Notes: generated by a model not told the origin, from the letters alone. Counted from the stretch's first letter, positions 11,915-23,910 are shown. The stretch: DNA of 64,000 nucleotides from Lactifluus volemus (GCA_022376515.1 WTXI01000002.1:1426001-1490000), one strand, 5' to 3'. Program-made: numbers and translations.

Positions 11915-12810
11915 TCAACATACGTATTGGGAGATCCAGCGGAAGCCTACAGATCAAGTCGTCGTCCAAATCAATGATCAGTAGGACAAGAGGGTGAAGA
12001 ACTAACCGTCGCCATAACCTTGTCGCAGAACGACAGAGCACATGAAAATTTCAATAGGACGAATATCACTCAAAGGTACTTTCCCCTGGGGTACACAAGT
12101 GAGACCATACACGGATTTCTCAAACCAATAACAAGCGTACCTTTCCGGTAGTCTGGTATAGGCCTAGATGGTGCCTGAGCTCTTCCTCGCTCACGGCGCC
12201 CGTTGCATCGATCTTGTTACCTAGAATGAGGAAGGGTACCTTGGCGAGCTGTTCGATGGAGAGGAGGGCGTCGAGCTCGGCCTTTGACTCTGAGAAGCGT
12301 TCAAAGTCGGCACTATCGACGAGGAATACAATACCGTCGACTTCGGGGAAGTAGTCGCGCCAGAGACGACGTGCTAGGAGAACTGAGCTCAGACGGGTAA
12401 TGGGATTGAAAAGACTGCGCACGCACCCTGTTGATGACCGCCCAAGTCATACGTTGTGAACTTGACGTTACCGATTGCAAGTTCCTCCGAGGCTGAGAAC
12501 AATGGATATGAGGAAACAGTGCGATAAATGGGCGGAAATGAACCGACTTGGGTGAAGCGTAGGTTGGAGAATAGCCAGTCTGTCATTCTTGAGCATGTGG
12601 AGAAGTGTCTACATGTTCTCGTCTAGTGAGGGCACCAAAAACAGACTTATGAGGCATACCGTCTTTCCAGCATTATCCAGGCCCAGGAAAAGCATTTTGG
12701 CATTCTTGTGTAGGAGGCCTGGTTGATTAGACGAGGTAGGTGCAAAAGTGGACGAAATGTAGCTCACCCAGTTGAGCAAGGACGTCCCAGAACCAGTTTA
12801 CGATGAACAT
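11915..12810 (-). CDS. SAR1: Sar1 GTPase (COPII coat)
   Basis: This small GTPase starts COPII vesicle budding at ER exit sites. Exon 1 encodes the N-terminal amphipathic helix [15 protein letters not shown]. Then come the P-loop ([18 protein letters not shown]), switch II DLGGHQQ (the Sar1/Arf DxGG), NKID in [13 protein letters not shown], and the C-terminal [20 protein letters not shown] with FRWISQYVC at the stop (11915-11917). About six short introns interrupt it. Length and every G-box match the family. Its 5' end faces the ATG15 gene across 558 bp. Confidence 0.96.
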
Positions 12811-13368
12811 GGTGTAAAGTGCGGGAAAAGAGAAATTGAGAGAAAGAGAAGGACTGAAGATCTCAGCGTTGCAGTTGGGTGCAAAGGCGTGTTTCGGGTA
12901 AAAGCACGGCGCGGCTGTCTTCCCTTCCCTTACCTCTACCGTGTGACGACGTCACAGGCTTCACTGCAGTCGTGGCACAACTATCGACACAATCTATCGA
13001 ATGACGTGGACGAGCTTTTATATTTTAATTTCACTGATACACAAATGAATGTAGATGTAAAAACGGAGAGGAAAAAAAAAAGTTGTAGGAAAGGTCTGAC
13101 ACGCACTCTGCAAAAAGACAGAGCGCGTTCTTATACCTAACCAAAGCTTCCCTCTGCGCTGAACCCGAATCACCTCGTTCTTCGTGGACAACAACGACAG
13201 AACGGGTACTGTCTAACAAGTCGCGCTTGTTTTTGAGAGAGAGAGAGGCAAGTTTTCCGGCTTTATTACCCTTTGTTTGTAACTGTTATTCGGCACTTGG
13301 ACCACAGCCGTCACATTTGTCTGCTTAAGTTATTCAACGATCATGTTCCCATCTTACTCTTGACAATT
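12811..13368. other. Divergent promoter region between SAR1 and ATG15
   Basis: This 558-bp intergenic sequence lies between two 5' ends. It includes an AT-rich patch (13015-13030) upstream of SAR1 and a short GA repeat near 13235-13248. No gene was recognised. Confidence 0.5.
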
Positions 13369-14689
13369 ATGTTCGCCGGGTTCATCTTCGCTTTCTGTCT
13401 GGTAGCGGTAGAAGCGTCCAGGCCGATTGTAATCACCCCGGTACACCACTACGCTCACGACCCGACTTCTGAGGTCCTGTTTCACCCTATCCTATCGCAA
13501 CCAGATACACCCATGCCTTCGTTGACACTGAAAGCAACACCGACTACTATCTACCGCCCTAGGTATCCAGGCGACTTGAGACCCATGCCATGGGATCCTA
13601 TCGAGATCTCGGGCCCGATGTCGAGGACCGACACACACTTTCCCAGCTAGCCCGCATTAGTGGCAATGCTTACGCCCTTCCAGGCCAGAGCAACTGGTAC
13701 GATATCGATTCGGCTTGGAATATCGTAAGTCATAACTTGCCCAGTGTGTTCATGTTTAATCATGCTTGCCTAAGAGCTTTCCTTTTGGCTGGGAAGATCG
13801 TACCATAGGTTTTCGCGGACACGTCTTTTTGTCTTCCGACAACAGTACTGCAATTCTTTCCATAAAGGGCACCACACTTCAGGGCCCGACGTCCAAGAAG
13901 GACAAGTATAACGATAACCTTCTCTTTTCATGTTGCTGTGCCCGCGTCGATTTCTCGTGGGCCTTCTCAACCGTGTGCGACTGCTTCACTGGACACTGGA
14001 CCTGCGACAACACATGTCTGACTAGAGCACTTATCGAGGACAGTTTGTTTTATTCTGTTGGTATGGTAAGTATTGCGAGAGATTCCGTCCAAGCGGGCCC
14101 TTATTAATGCGTTTCAAGAACCTGGTCAAGGACCTCGCGCTCATGTATCCGGATGCCAATATTTGGCTCGTCGGTCACTCTCTTGGTGGTGCCCTTGCAT
14201 CCCTACTGGGCACGACATTCGGCTTGCCCGTTGTCGCCTTCGAGTCTCCAGGCGAGCGCCTGGCTGCGCAGCGCCTACACCTCCCCATCCCTCCTCTATC
14301 AAACACACAGGTCTCCCCATCGCTCCAGTTACCCATGTCTACCACAACGCAGACCCAATACCACAGGGTACTTGTACCGGCTTTGGTTCTACCTGCGCTT
14401 CAGCAGGCTATGCCCTGGAGACACGATGTCATTTAGGTAAAAGCATTGTCTATGATACCGTGGGCAAGCTAGGTTGGCGCGTGTCTGTAAAGAACCATCC
14501 AATCAAGTCGCTTATTTTGAGTGTCCTGGAAAGAGACGAAAAGTGGGGGGTAGAAGACCGAGATGTCCCATTGGCAGTTGAAGAAGTCGATTGCATAGTG
14601 AGATCCATCTAGCAACCCCTCTTGTTCGTGTCAACTGATCTCCGTCAATCTAGGACTGTTATAAATGGGAGTTTGGGGATTTCAAGTGA
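13369..14689 (+). CDS. ATG15: Autophagic phospholipase/lipase Atg15
   Basis: This vacuolar lipase degrades autophagic and multivesicular-body membranes. The ATG at 13369 begins a signal-anchor ([16 protein letters not shown]), which routes the enzyme through the ER and MVB. The luminal part shows [24 protein letters not shown], the Cys-rich block [16 protein letters not shown], the lipase nucleophile in [13 protein letters not shown] (GxSxG), [14 protein letters not shown], and [20 protein letters not shown]. The final intron (14598-14653) leads to [11 protein letters not shown] and the stop at 14687-14689. All Atg15 hallmarks are present. It converges on the guanine deaminase gene, with only 67 bp between the stop codons. 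Confidence 0.94.
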
Positions 14690-14756
14690 AGGATATCATT
14701 ATCTTTGCCATTGGCTCTGTAGCCTCTATAGATATATATATGTAACACAAACTGAA

Positions 14757-16543
14757 TCAGTTCCTTTCTAAACCTCGTGGGCTGAGCTCAGCTCCACCGA
14801 TCCACCGTCCCTGGACGTAAACCCTCCTTATATTTCGATCATCGCCCGTGAAGAGAAATCGCTCCAACCAGATTTCTAGTTGTGCATCCGTTGTATGCTC
14901 TACTTGGAGTGCTGGTCAAGATCGACACCCCACAGCGCTGGGTTACCTGCATCGCTGCGAACGCTGACCAGGAGTGCGTCAAACGCCTTTCCAGGAGTAA
15001 ACGTTCCCACACGATCCTCCAAACCACAAACTTGCGCGCCACCGAGTGTTGCGAGGTGCAGGAGCGTCGCGAGAGAAAACTGACGACTAGGTCCGGACGA
15101 AGATTCGGATGGAGCGGTGGATGGTTGCACGGCCGAAATTTTAGACGCGATGGAGGCGTGCTGGATCGCGGTGAGGATGGAAGGCGAGAAACCGCCCGAG
15201 ACATCCGTGCCGAGGCCGACCTAATGGGTAGGGTGATTCGTCAACGAGAGAACTTGTAGCAAAGAAAGCAAAAAAAAAAAAACACCTTTATTCCGCGGTC
15301 GATGAGATTGCCGACTGCGCACACCCCGCTGCGCAAGTTGAAATTGCTCGTCGGGCAATGGCTCACCCCTGCATCCCTCTCCTTAATCAACGCGATCTCT
15401 TGCTCTTCTAATGGATTGCGTGGGCGAGGATTGTGCGTGGGCCGAGTAGCCCGTACCTGTCATACACGTCTGCATACGAAGTAGCCTCAGGGAAGAGCTC
15501 GAGCGTCTTGAGGACCTCGTTCCGGTTTTCAGATATGTGCGTCTGGATCGGGAGAGTGGGATCGGCGCGTGCCATTGTCCCAAGTTGGGACAGAAGAGGA
15601 CCGGTGCAGGAGATCGCAAACCGGGGCGTCAGGATGGGCTCTACAAGACGCGGTGGAGTTTGGGAGCGAATGTGGGAGATAAGGGCGTGCGTTGCAGCGA
15701 TGGAGTCGGAAACGCTGGGCTCCACATAGTTATCGGGTGAATTGCGATCCATATTGCATTTCTAAGTATGGGCTTTGAGCGACCCCCGAGGCAAGAGGTC
15801 GCCAGAGGTATCACGTACCCCTACAAAAGCGCGCTGGCCTAGACCAAAACGAAAATTAGAAGCATACGAGAGTAGAGCCGAACCCGCTGACCATGGACAT
15901 GGATGATATCAGCAAGTACCTTGGTAGCTTCGAGATGTAAAGTTCCGTAATAGCAACAAGTGGTCGTCTAGCATTAGAATGAGCAAATCGAAACTAGAGA
16001 AGAAAGAAGGCCATCGGAGCACCCCGGAATTGATGATACGTTTTACGATCAACTCGTAAGCTCGGCGGGCGAAATCTACATCAGCAAATCGTGTCTCCAT
16101 GGGGAACGTTACTTCCGTTAGCCAATCAAGTAACTCATACTGCTGACCGCTGGAATCCGACTTGTGCGTCAGCGGTATATGACACAAAGAATGCCATGCG
16201 TGCTCACCTCCCGATGTTCGGGACTTGTGGCGCGTGCTACGGATTTCACAACAATGAATCGATAAACGCCAACATTGAGTAAAAGTGTGCGTACCGTATG
16301 GGTATCTACGAAGCCTGGGAGGATAAACTCGCCGTCCTGAAGGATGACGAGAGGTACATCGAGCGATCCGCGGCGAGCAAGGGCAGCCTCAAGAGTAGTG
16401 TGGTGAACGTCCTCCTCGATCCATTCGATGTCGCCCGATGGTCCGATGGCTAGCAGACAGTTCGGTAGAGCCTGATAAGAAGAGATCGACCTCGGATTGA
16501 CGACGGGTCCATAAAATATGGTTGGGATCTGAGAAGGCGGCAT
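14757..16543 (-). CDS. GUD1: Guanine deaminase
   Basis: It hydrolyses guanine to xanthine and ammonia in purine salvage. The protein begins MPPSQIPTIFYGPVVNP. Recognisable features are the zinc-binding PGFVDTHTH (joined across an intron), APQVPNIGSGQQYELLDWL, TFPMETRFADVDFARRAY, NMDRNSPDNYVE, PIQTHISENRNEV, ILAHAIHLEEQEI, GVSHCPTSNFNLRSG, and GIKVGLGTDVSGG with the catalytic Asp. The C-terminal GKAFDALLVSV and WLERFLFTGDDRNIRRVYVQ close the amidohydrolase fold. The stop is at 14757-14759. No frame break was noticed. Confidence 0.95.
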
Positions 16544-17226
16544 TCCGAGTACCCCGAGGCGAACGAACAACGGAGCACTGTAATTGTGCTCGGAGGTAAG
16601 GAATGAGAAGTGGCGCTGGCGGCGCCGGCCTGTAAGGCACGGGGGAATCGAGAAATGCGAGATAAAGCAAGCTCTGATCGGTATCGTAATTTCGCACCAG
16701 TAACGTTGTTCGCTCGCTAGAGGGTCACAGTGTATGTGTGATAGCTTAAATTTAGTGACGTATAACAAATGAATGATCAAGGAGGAGTTGAAGCAATGAG
16801 GTCAACTCTACAACCCTGCTACGTTCCCATCACGCATCACATGCTTTGGCGCTCCGTCTAACGTGTAATTATGCAGCAGAACCCAGCATAGACTGGCGTA
16901 TGTAGGGATAGTTTACGTGCGACTAGAAGGCCGCGGAGAGCGAGGATGCATGGAAAGAGGCAGAATCGCAATTTCGAGTGCTGTGCCCGAGGAAGCGACC
17001 GAAATCGAGCGGACATGGATCAATTGTTTTATGTGTGTGTACTCCAAGGGGGAACTGTCACCAACGAAGAATGAATGATGTGATACCGGTGGGCAACGCA
17101 TTGACCAGAAATACAGTAAGTCTAATACGATATGAAAGGCGCGGATCGGTTGTTAGTGATTGATGCGCGGGAGTGAGCATGCTCTCGTGCCTGGCAGCTT
17201 GGACATCTGCCTGTCAAGACAACATT

Positions 17227-17233
17227 TATAAAT
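17227..17233 (+). promoter_or_regulatory. TATA-box-like element
   Basis: TATAAAT lies 77 bp upstream of the ATG at 17310 and is followed by a CT-rich stretch. This spacing suits a fungal core promoter with a short 5' leader. Confidence 0.45.
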
Positions 17234-17264
17234 CCACAAATTCCACTGACAGGTCCACCTGCCG

Positions 17265-17300
17265 CCCTCTCAGGCTCTCCCTCCCTCTCTCTCTCCCATC
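17265..17300 (+). promoter_or_regulatory. Pyrimidine-rich leader tract
   Basis: This nearly pure C/T tract immediately precedes the start codon at 17310. CT-rich stretches next to the transcription start are common in well-expressed fungal genes. Confidence 0.45.
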
Positions 17301-17309
17301 TATACATCC

Positions 17310-18103
17310 ATGCCTTCTCTTCGCCGCGCCCTCTCTACCCCTTCCGTCAGGGCATCTCCATATCCCGTCATTCCCAGCTCGCGTTCCCATCGTTCCCATC
17401 CACACGGCCACCGCAGATCCTCCGGTTCTGACGTGTCTGACCGTAAAGTTTTGGCAGACATTGATTGGTGGCGTGTTGCCGATGGCCAACGCGAGCGAGG
17501 CGAAGAGAACGACGAGGACGACGAAGAGGAGAGGGATGTCGGCGAAGATTCCCACCTCGTTTCTGCCGACTCGGCGACGGTCTCTGACGTCCTCCGAGTG
17601 GCGATTCAAGATGGCAGAGAGAGCGCTGGCGTCGAGCTTGAGCGCCCCTCGACCCCAGTCAACCCACCACCACTGGGCGGTCAGATTTTTGGATACTCAT
17701 CACAGGTAAAAAAAAAAAATACCACTTGGGCCTTTTTCTCTCAAAACAACGCGTTGCTTATTCGTTTTTCCGGTGCCTGTTTTTTTCAAATTTATTTGAC
17801 CTTTAGTTTCAACTGGGTGTTTTCGATGCTGGTCCACGCACTCCGACGCGCCGTACCGCGTCAGAGTCCTCGTCCGTGTCCTCGTCCGTCGAATCGACAC
17901 CCGAGGTACTACGCACACCCATCGAACGACTTTCCTTCACGGGCATGGGGTTTGCGGATCCAGGACCAGAGATCCCACTCTTCCACAGATGCCTGGCGTC
18001 GTCCCTCACAAAGCACATCATTTCCGGAAATGGCGACTCCAACGAACGCGAGGACGACATGCTAGCCGATTTCCCCATTTGTCATGACGACCTCTTCGCC
18101 TGA
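17310..18103 (+). CDS. Unknown acidic, largely disordered protein
   Basis: I do not recognise this protein. Two exons join in frame across an intron at 17706-17800 (gtaaaa to ctttag). Exon 1 begins MPSLRRALSTPSVR, is Ser/Pro/His-rich, and carries an acidic run (ENDEDDEEERD) near residues 65-80. Exon 2 reads FQLGVFDAGPRTPTRR, then a Ser-rich stretch, and ends with a more ordered tail (GPEIPLFHRCLASSLTKHI, DDMLADFPICHDDLFA). No membrane helix is seen. Low complexity suggests a nuclear or scaffold role, but that is only a guess. Confidence 0.65.
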
Positions 18104-19132
18104 GTGTCACGTCGCACCTCGCCCGAGATACCTCTCTTTTGCTTTAACGCAATTCACGTTGTCTTGCTTCTTGTGTCCCCCTCGCCTGCGCATCCTCTTA
18201 CCCTCCTTTCAAGAAAAATACAAAAGCAAAAACAGCAGCCAAAAATGACACACGCGAACACAAAATGACACAAAATGGACCGGCGTCCCTCGTGCCGCCT
18301 GATTCTCAAGACACCGTCTTTTTTTTTTTTTACGAAGTCCACGACAGAGCTGTGATCCTCTTCCGATAATATGGCGGCAAAGGCCGCTGTTTCTCTCCTT
18401 ATTCTCTCCTCTCCTCCATTCATGCCCATCTATCGCCTTGTTTTTCTTTAGTCTTTTTTTTGCTTGCATCTTTCGAGGCTTTGATTGGTTACTTCATGAC
18501 TGTCATGCCTGCCTGCATTTTTAGCACTTTACGACGACTTGTACTTGTTTCCTCCGACAGACGACGATCGTTCTGTTCGATACCCACTCTCCTCCCATGC
18601 ATCATTACCTCATTCTCTTGTCTGCAATCCCCCCCATCGATCTGCCTCGCTGTCGACGGCAATTTCACCCCTTGCTTTCACATGCTTCTCGTTGTTTGAC
18701 GTCTCCGCAGAACTTGTTTGTACGTATTAGACGAGCATTTACTCCCTCATCACATTTCCTTTTGCTCATCGCACTTTACTAATTTTTGCTAACTCGCGCG
18801 CTTTGTTATCTTGTTGTGACGTGCATCTCTGGCAACACCATTGCTATTATGCAGAGATGTACAAGGTACTCTATTCGTACACACGTTTTTGAAGTGACAT
18901 GTCTGTATCGCGCTTGGCTCCAAGACACGATATATTTTTGTTCGGGCGACATTACGCTTGGCAAAGCCAGTAGCTCGTACCTGAGGATAACACCTTCACC
19001 TACACGAGTCATGGGCAACAGGAAATTTCAGGGAGGAGCTGTGGGCACCCTGGTGTTGGTCAAAAAGCCTGGGATACCCGATTAATGTGATGACAACCTG
19101 ACGTAACAGCGGTGTTCAGGCTTGGATATTTG
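18104..19132. other. Long convergent gene-poor stretch
   Basis: This 1-kb region separates the 3' ends of the unknown gene (+) and the capping enzyme gene (-). It is strikingly T- and C-rich on the plus strand from 18120 to 18790. The open frame 18786-19085 (+) shows no similarity I can recognise and no linked exons. Confidence 0.45.
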
Positions 19133-20959
19133 CTAACGAAACATCCCTGCTATAACCGCCGGCCCCGATACCTTACTCCAAGGAGACGGTGCCAGAGGGC
19201 CATAGCGTAGCGGTAGTGGAGATAAGTGCTCCCTTGGGAGGGATCGAGGCTGAGGGTTAGGCAGGGGAAAAGATGGCGGCGGTGGCCCATTGTTATGCAC
19301 TAGAGGTGGTGGTGGTGGCGGTGGTTGCTGTTGAGCAGGTTGACCATGTCGCGCCTTCCATGCATTTTTTATCGCAGCTGAGCGGGAGAGCAGCTGATGT
19401 AGTCGAGTCATCATACTGAACAAGACTGGGAGAAGACCACTCACGCTATCCTTCTCGACACCATCGACGATGCTTTGGACGATATCCTCCACAATTGAGC
19501 GGTGATTGCCATGTGGTTTGTCATCACGAAAGCGCATCATGCGCCAATGTTCACCGACAGCGTCCCAGTGTACCTCGACGATGCGGTCGTCGAGTTGCTC
19601 GCCGTTGACCTTGAACCTAGGAATAGGGAAATACATTTTGCCATTCATGTCAACATGCGAATGGTTCACAACACACCTTTCCCACTCATCGTCACTAACG
19701 TGCAACGTGTCCCAGGGTTCATACCTGGCATTCACACCCTCACCTCCGCACCAGACGTGAAGCGCAAAAATGGGTTTTGCGTGAAAATCAGGCTTGTCTG
19801 GTGACCGTGGCAACGGTGGGAAGCGTAAAACGAGCTTGAAATCGACCGAATTCTCAGACGGCGGTTTCCATTTGAGTCTATCGAAAGGGAAGTCAGGCTA
19901 AGGGACGAGTGAAAGGTGATGCAGGCAAACAGAGTTCGATCTGTCCCAGGGGCGTAACGCGTTGAGACTGAAGTATAAATCAGCCCGTCGTTGTCATGCT
20001 GTAAATGGGACATGTCGAGAAAGACTTTGTCGATCGAATACGAAAAGTTGACCTCCTTAACTCGGATGCTGGCAGAGGATTAGCAAGTGCGAGGAATGAT
20101 GATCCGTAGATCAAACCTACTCGAATGGTTGGCTTTCCACCATGTGCGGGTGGTCACGGAGCATTTTTTCGTATGGCTTGAAAAATACTTCCTTCAATCT
20201 CTGGAGGCGACCTTTGTCAGAAAAACAATGAGGACGGAAGAACAAAGAATAAGATACCCAATATCGTTTGTCGAACGTTTTTGACATAACGTTCTGGTGG
20301 TCTGCGACAAGGCAATCAAAACAAAGGAGGCGTAGGGTTTCCTAACAAGAGATAAGATATTCTTGTAGTGCCTGAGAGAGGTTCTAAATTTATAACATAC
20401 GTGCTTTGTATCGGGATCAACATCAACGACCAGCTCCGCGTCAACTATAGTGCTTCCAAGGGGTCGCTGAGGATGTTCATGATGCGGAAAGAACAAGCCG
20501 GTGATTTCCCTGTAGGTGTTGTGGCGGTCGACCTAGAGCAGAGTGAGAGACAGATAAGGGCGGGGAGAAAGGGTGTTATGGGAATACAATGTAAACTATC
20601 TGGTCGCTCGTTTCCGGGTTGGTGAGGACGACAAGCAGGACTCTGATCCCGTCGGACTTCTCGCATACCCAGTAGCTAAACGGAACTAATCAGTATAGGA
20701 TAAGAAAAGAAAGAGTGGTAGGACGCACTCCTCATGCTCGAGCCTGTCGAGATCTTTTGTACCGAAGCTGACGGGTTGACTTCCTGGGAAACTAACAAAA
20801 CAAGAACGGGACTGATGAGACGGAGGTAAAAATAATTGATTGAGCGATTCACCGGTCAGGGTTGATACGACAGAGATCAGCGACAATGCCTCGGAGCCAG
20901 ATATCCTGATTTGAATGTTTTGGGATGGGATTTCCAGGGAGGTCAGGGATTGGGGACAT
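19133..20959 (-). CDS. CEG1: mRNA guanylyltransferase (capping enzyme alpha subunit)
   Basis: It transfers GMP from GTP to the 5' diphosphate end of nascent mRNA in the nucleus. The start at 20959 gives MSPIPDLPGNPIPKHSNQDI. The nucleotidyltransferase motif I is seen as VCEKSDGIRVLL, with Lys as the GMP-linked residue. Motifs III to V follow (TIVDAELVVD, RLLCFDCLVAD, DGLIYTSV, LLKWKPPSENSVDFKLV), and then the OB-fold part (WERCVVNHSHVDMNGK, WDAVGEHWRMMRFRDDKP). The C-terminal 70 or so residues form a Pro/Gln-rich tail (QQQPPPPPPP), unusual relative to the compact yeast enzyme. As in fungi generally, the RNA triphosphatase is not fused to it. Confidence 0.93.
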
Positions 20960-21201
20960 GCAGGTGCAGATACATAATACAATACTACTCTCTCTCGCTC
21001 AACAAGCCCACGTGGTTAGGGCCAGCCGAGCAATGAATGACTCACACGCTGCGCAACACAGCCTTTTTTCATGATACATTAATTCGCCCTTCTCGCGGAA
21101 TGGGGTTTAGACATTGTAGATACCGGCGTATAGAAAGACAGAATACTGAAAATCACAATCCGGGACGGATCCATCCTCTGCAAATCATCTCTCCAACACA
21201 T

Positions 21202-21961
21202 CTAGCGGTCCTCGGCCCATTCCTAAGATGATAAAGAAACGTTAGCAACCCAAGATGAAATGCAGAAAATACTCACATTCTCCTTCTTGATTTGAGCCTG
21301 TGAAAGGACGATGCCGGTCAATCATCGTCGCCAAACTGAAGAATCGGCATTCCTTACCTCCTCCTCAGGGGTAAAGTCGTTGACAATGTTGAAGAGCTTC
21401 CTGATTTCCTCAGGTGTCTTGCCCTTGATCATGTTAGCAACGGTCTTGCAGCCCACGTCACTGTCGAGGATATCAGAAACGTCAAATTGCACCACCCATA
21501 AGCACTGACAGGAGAGGCTTGATGTCGAGATAATTCGCAGCCAAGATAATCTCGAAAAGCATTTCCTGGTCAACAGCGATAAACTTCTGATCCCACTCGC
21601 TGATGTCAGTAGTACGCTTTCGAGTCTCGTCCTGTGACTCGGAATCTGTAGTCGGAAGTCTCTCGCCTCGGTGATGTTCGCAGTATTCGAGGACCTGCGT
21701 TAAGACGATGAGATGCGGAATCATGGATTCACGAGACACAAGACACTTGCCTTTTTCAAGACACTAGAAGAAACGTTTGGCAGTGGAATGGGTTGGTCGC
21801 TCTCGCCGACGTCTACGATGATCGCGTGTTAGGAGCTGTATAGGGTGAACGGGGAGGGAGAGTGAATTACCCTCAAGCATGTTTTTAATTAACACTGAAC
21901 GTTCTGCGACATCCTTGTCGACGACGAATTGTTCATTATCAGAGGTAACGAGAAGAACCAT
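21202..21961 (-). CDS. SKP1: SCF ubiquitin ligase adaptor Skp1
   Basis: Skp1 bridges cullin and F-box proteins in SCF E3 ligases. It begins at [20 protein letters not shown] (start 21961). Exon joins give [19 protein letters not shown] and [17 protein letters not shown]. Then come [29 protein letters not shown], the F-box-binding [19 protein letters not shown], and the small last exons AQIKKEN and EWAEDR at the stop (21202-21204). Length (about 160 residues) and all landmarks match. It diverges from the mitochondrial L27 gene across 130 bp. Confidence 0.96.
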
Positions 21962-22091
21962 TGTGAGATGGTAATGGATGAGAGGAGACAAGTACTGGTG
22001 CCCTCCTAAAAGAGAACGCCGCTTTGGCCACCACCACCCACTCGCACCATAGCTTGGCTATAGCCACCGCCACATCCGCTACCACTCACTC
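21962..22091. promoter_or_regulatory. Bidirectional promoter between SKP1 and mitochondrial L27
   Basis: These 130 bp separate the two predicted start codons. The sequence carries CCACCACCC and CACCGCCACATCC patches. No further element was recognised. Confidence 0.45.
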
Positions 22092-22713
22092 ATGTCTGCT
22101 TTCTCCTTTCTCCGCCATTTCGATTTACCATACTCTCCTTTCTCTCTACTTGGTTTGCCTCCTATCTTTTCATTCCCGTCCACCGGTCCCAATTCTCCCC
22201 TCACACAGGCTCCATCCGAACTGCTACAAAACGTGCCGGTGGCTCTGTCCGCAACCATGGTGGTCGCCAGGTAAACGTCTCGGTCTTAAAAAGTTCTCAG
22301 GTGCGTGGCCATTCTTAACCTGTCCACACATCTATGCCAACTCCTAGTCATCTAGACCAATATGTAATCCCTGGGAACATCATCGTGAGACAACGTGGAA
22401 CGCAGTTTCATCCTGGCCAACATGTGCGTCTTACATTACACATTATCACATTGTCAAATTCAAATGAAATTCCCTCTTCGGTCTTGTAGGTGAAGATGGG
22501 TCGTGATCACACACTGTATGCTACAGTCCCAGGTTACGTCCGCTTCTACAAGGAGAAATGGATGCGGGGAGAGCGTAAATTCATTGGTGTTGTCTTGAAT
22601 CGAGGTGAAAAGCTGCCTCGAGATGAGCGGCGCTTGGTCGTAGTCGTTTCTTCGGTCTCGTGGACCTGAATCGACCTCGTACGGACACATCGACATTAAC
22701 TTCACACGCATGA
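22092..22713 (+). CDS. MRP7: Mitochondrial large-subunit ribosomal protein bL27m
   Basis: This is a structural protein of the mitochondrial ribosome near the peptidyl-transferase centre. A presequence-like first exon (MSAFSFLRHFDLPYSPFSLL) is followed by RTATKRAGGSVRNHGG, SPGKRLGLKKFSG, YVIPGNIIVRQRGTQFHPG, and VKMGRDHTLYATVPGYVRFY, the L27 signature. Two single-base breaks interrupt it. One, at the T at 22264, separates NHGG from SPGK. The other, at the GG at 22636-22637, separates DERRL from GRSRFFGLVDLNRPR. Adding one base at each restores an uninterrupted protein ending at 22711-22713. The start is chosen as the ATG before a basic, hydrophobic leader. Confidence 0.88.
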
Positions 22714-22912
22714 AGAATGGAGCTAATCGTGCTGTTGTTTTGTGTAGCTACTTATCATTTCGCTAATGTTGCCATCACAAAGATTCATACATAGAAATGC
22801 ACTAACCATCACATCATTTGTTCTCGGAGACCACCGGGAGCTGTTGCTAGTTGCACTCTGAGTGATTTCCGATGAAGCAGTAACGCCCTTTACCCATCTA
22901 CCACCATCTGAA

Positions 22913-23910
22913 ATGTCCTCTAGCTTCAAGTTGACCATTGCGCAAGATATTCGTCTTGATGGTCCGTCTCGTTTTGGTCTATCGATCATCACGGATTACG
23001 AGGTTCTAATAAAAGTAGAGTTGCCATCGGATCAAGTAGCCCTGGCAGCGGCGCGCGAATTGCTCGAATCCACAAAGGACTGGAAGAAAGGCAAAGCGTA
23101 CCAGAATACCGTTCAAACGTGCTCTAGGCCGAAGAGTACCGGCGACGGCGCAGGCTGGCACTGCAGAGTCAGTGAGCATTCCCCGGAGGAGGCCACATTC
23201 GACGAATTATGGGTAAGATTGGAATCAATCACTCTGTACATGAGAAAGAGTGCGTCAAATTTTTTTAACTACTTAGAGTGGTTGACCTTGACAAGTACGT
23301 TAGGTACATAAACGACGTGAAGAAGGTGACCTTGATCAAGAAGATCTCCGCGACGCAAGAAATCTGGTCGGCGTACTATGAATTCTCATCCTTCGTTGTT
23401 TCTCCTCGAGTGTTCACGGTTTTACAAATCGTGCACTGCGAGTCGACTAGTCCACGGACGGGGTGCGACCGGTTCCATCCATCTGCATTGCTACAGTTTC
23501 TCACCCTGCCTCGATGTGTAGCATTTTCATATCCATCCCTGTCGATCTGAGCAGTGACCCTGAACTGGCGAACCTCGAAGAGAAAGGGGTCAAAGGACGT
23601 TATGTTAGCGTTGAACGCATCACAGAGCTTCCTAACGGGAAGACGGAATGGCGCATGGCCACTTCTAGCAGCCCAGGTGGCCGCATACCTGCCCTTGTCG
23701 TTGACAAGACGATGCCAGGCACGATCTCCGCGGTGAGCGCATCCAAATATCTATGCAATAAAATAATAGTTCTGATCTGTCATCTGGTTTCAGGACGTGC
23801 CTCACTTTTTTAAATGGTTCCAAACCGTCAGAAATGCGACAGAGACTAAGGAAGGGCTCCCAACTGCAACTACAGGCGGCATTAACACGGTTGCGGCAAC
23901 GACCGCATAG
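22913..23910 (+). CDS. DUF3074 (START-like) protein
   Basis: This fungal family has a START/Bet v1-like lipid-binding fold and no assigned reaction. Seen are MSSSFKLTIAQDIRLDG, ARELLESTKDWKKGKAY, GWHCRVSEHSPEEATFDELW, YINDVKKVTLIKKISATQ, and YYEFSSFVVSPRVFTVLQIV. A 5' splice site after SPRTG joins in phase 2 to IFISIPVDLSSDPELANLEE, followed by VKGRYVSVERITELPNGK and WRMATSSSPGG. The final exon reads DVPHFFKWFQTVRN. The stop is at 23908-23910. The in-frame sequence upstream of 22913 lacks an ATG, so the N-terminus could start in a further 5' exon. Confidence 0.82.

Larger units (their letters stand above)
16544..17309. other. Divergent intergenic region upstream of guanine deaminase and an unknown gene
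   Basis: This 766-bp region lies between two 5' ends. The half next to 17310 has a TATA-like box and a pyrimidine-rich leader, annotated separately. I found no coding exon in the rest. Confidence 0.5.

Noticed and set aside
12772..13140. Open frame of 122 codons (+) starting opposite SAR1 exon 1
   Set aside because: It is antisense to the SAR1 start exon and its leader, with a Lys-rich end from an A-run. No protein family was seen.
18786..19085. 99-codon frame (+) in the gene-poor island
   Set aside because: It has no recognisable domain, no spliced partner exon and ordinary composition. It was left as unsupported.
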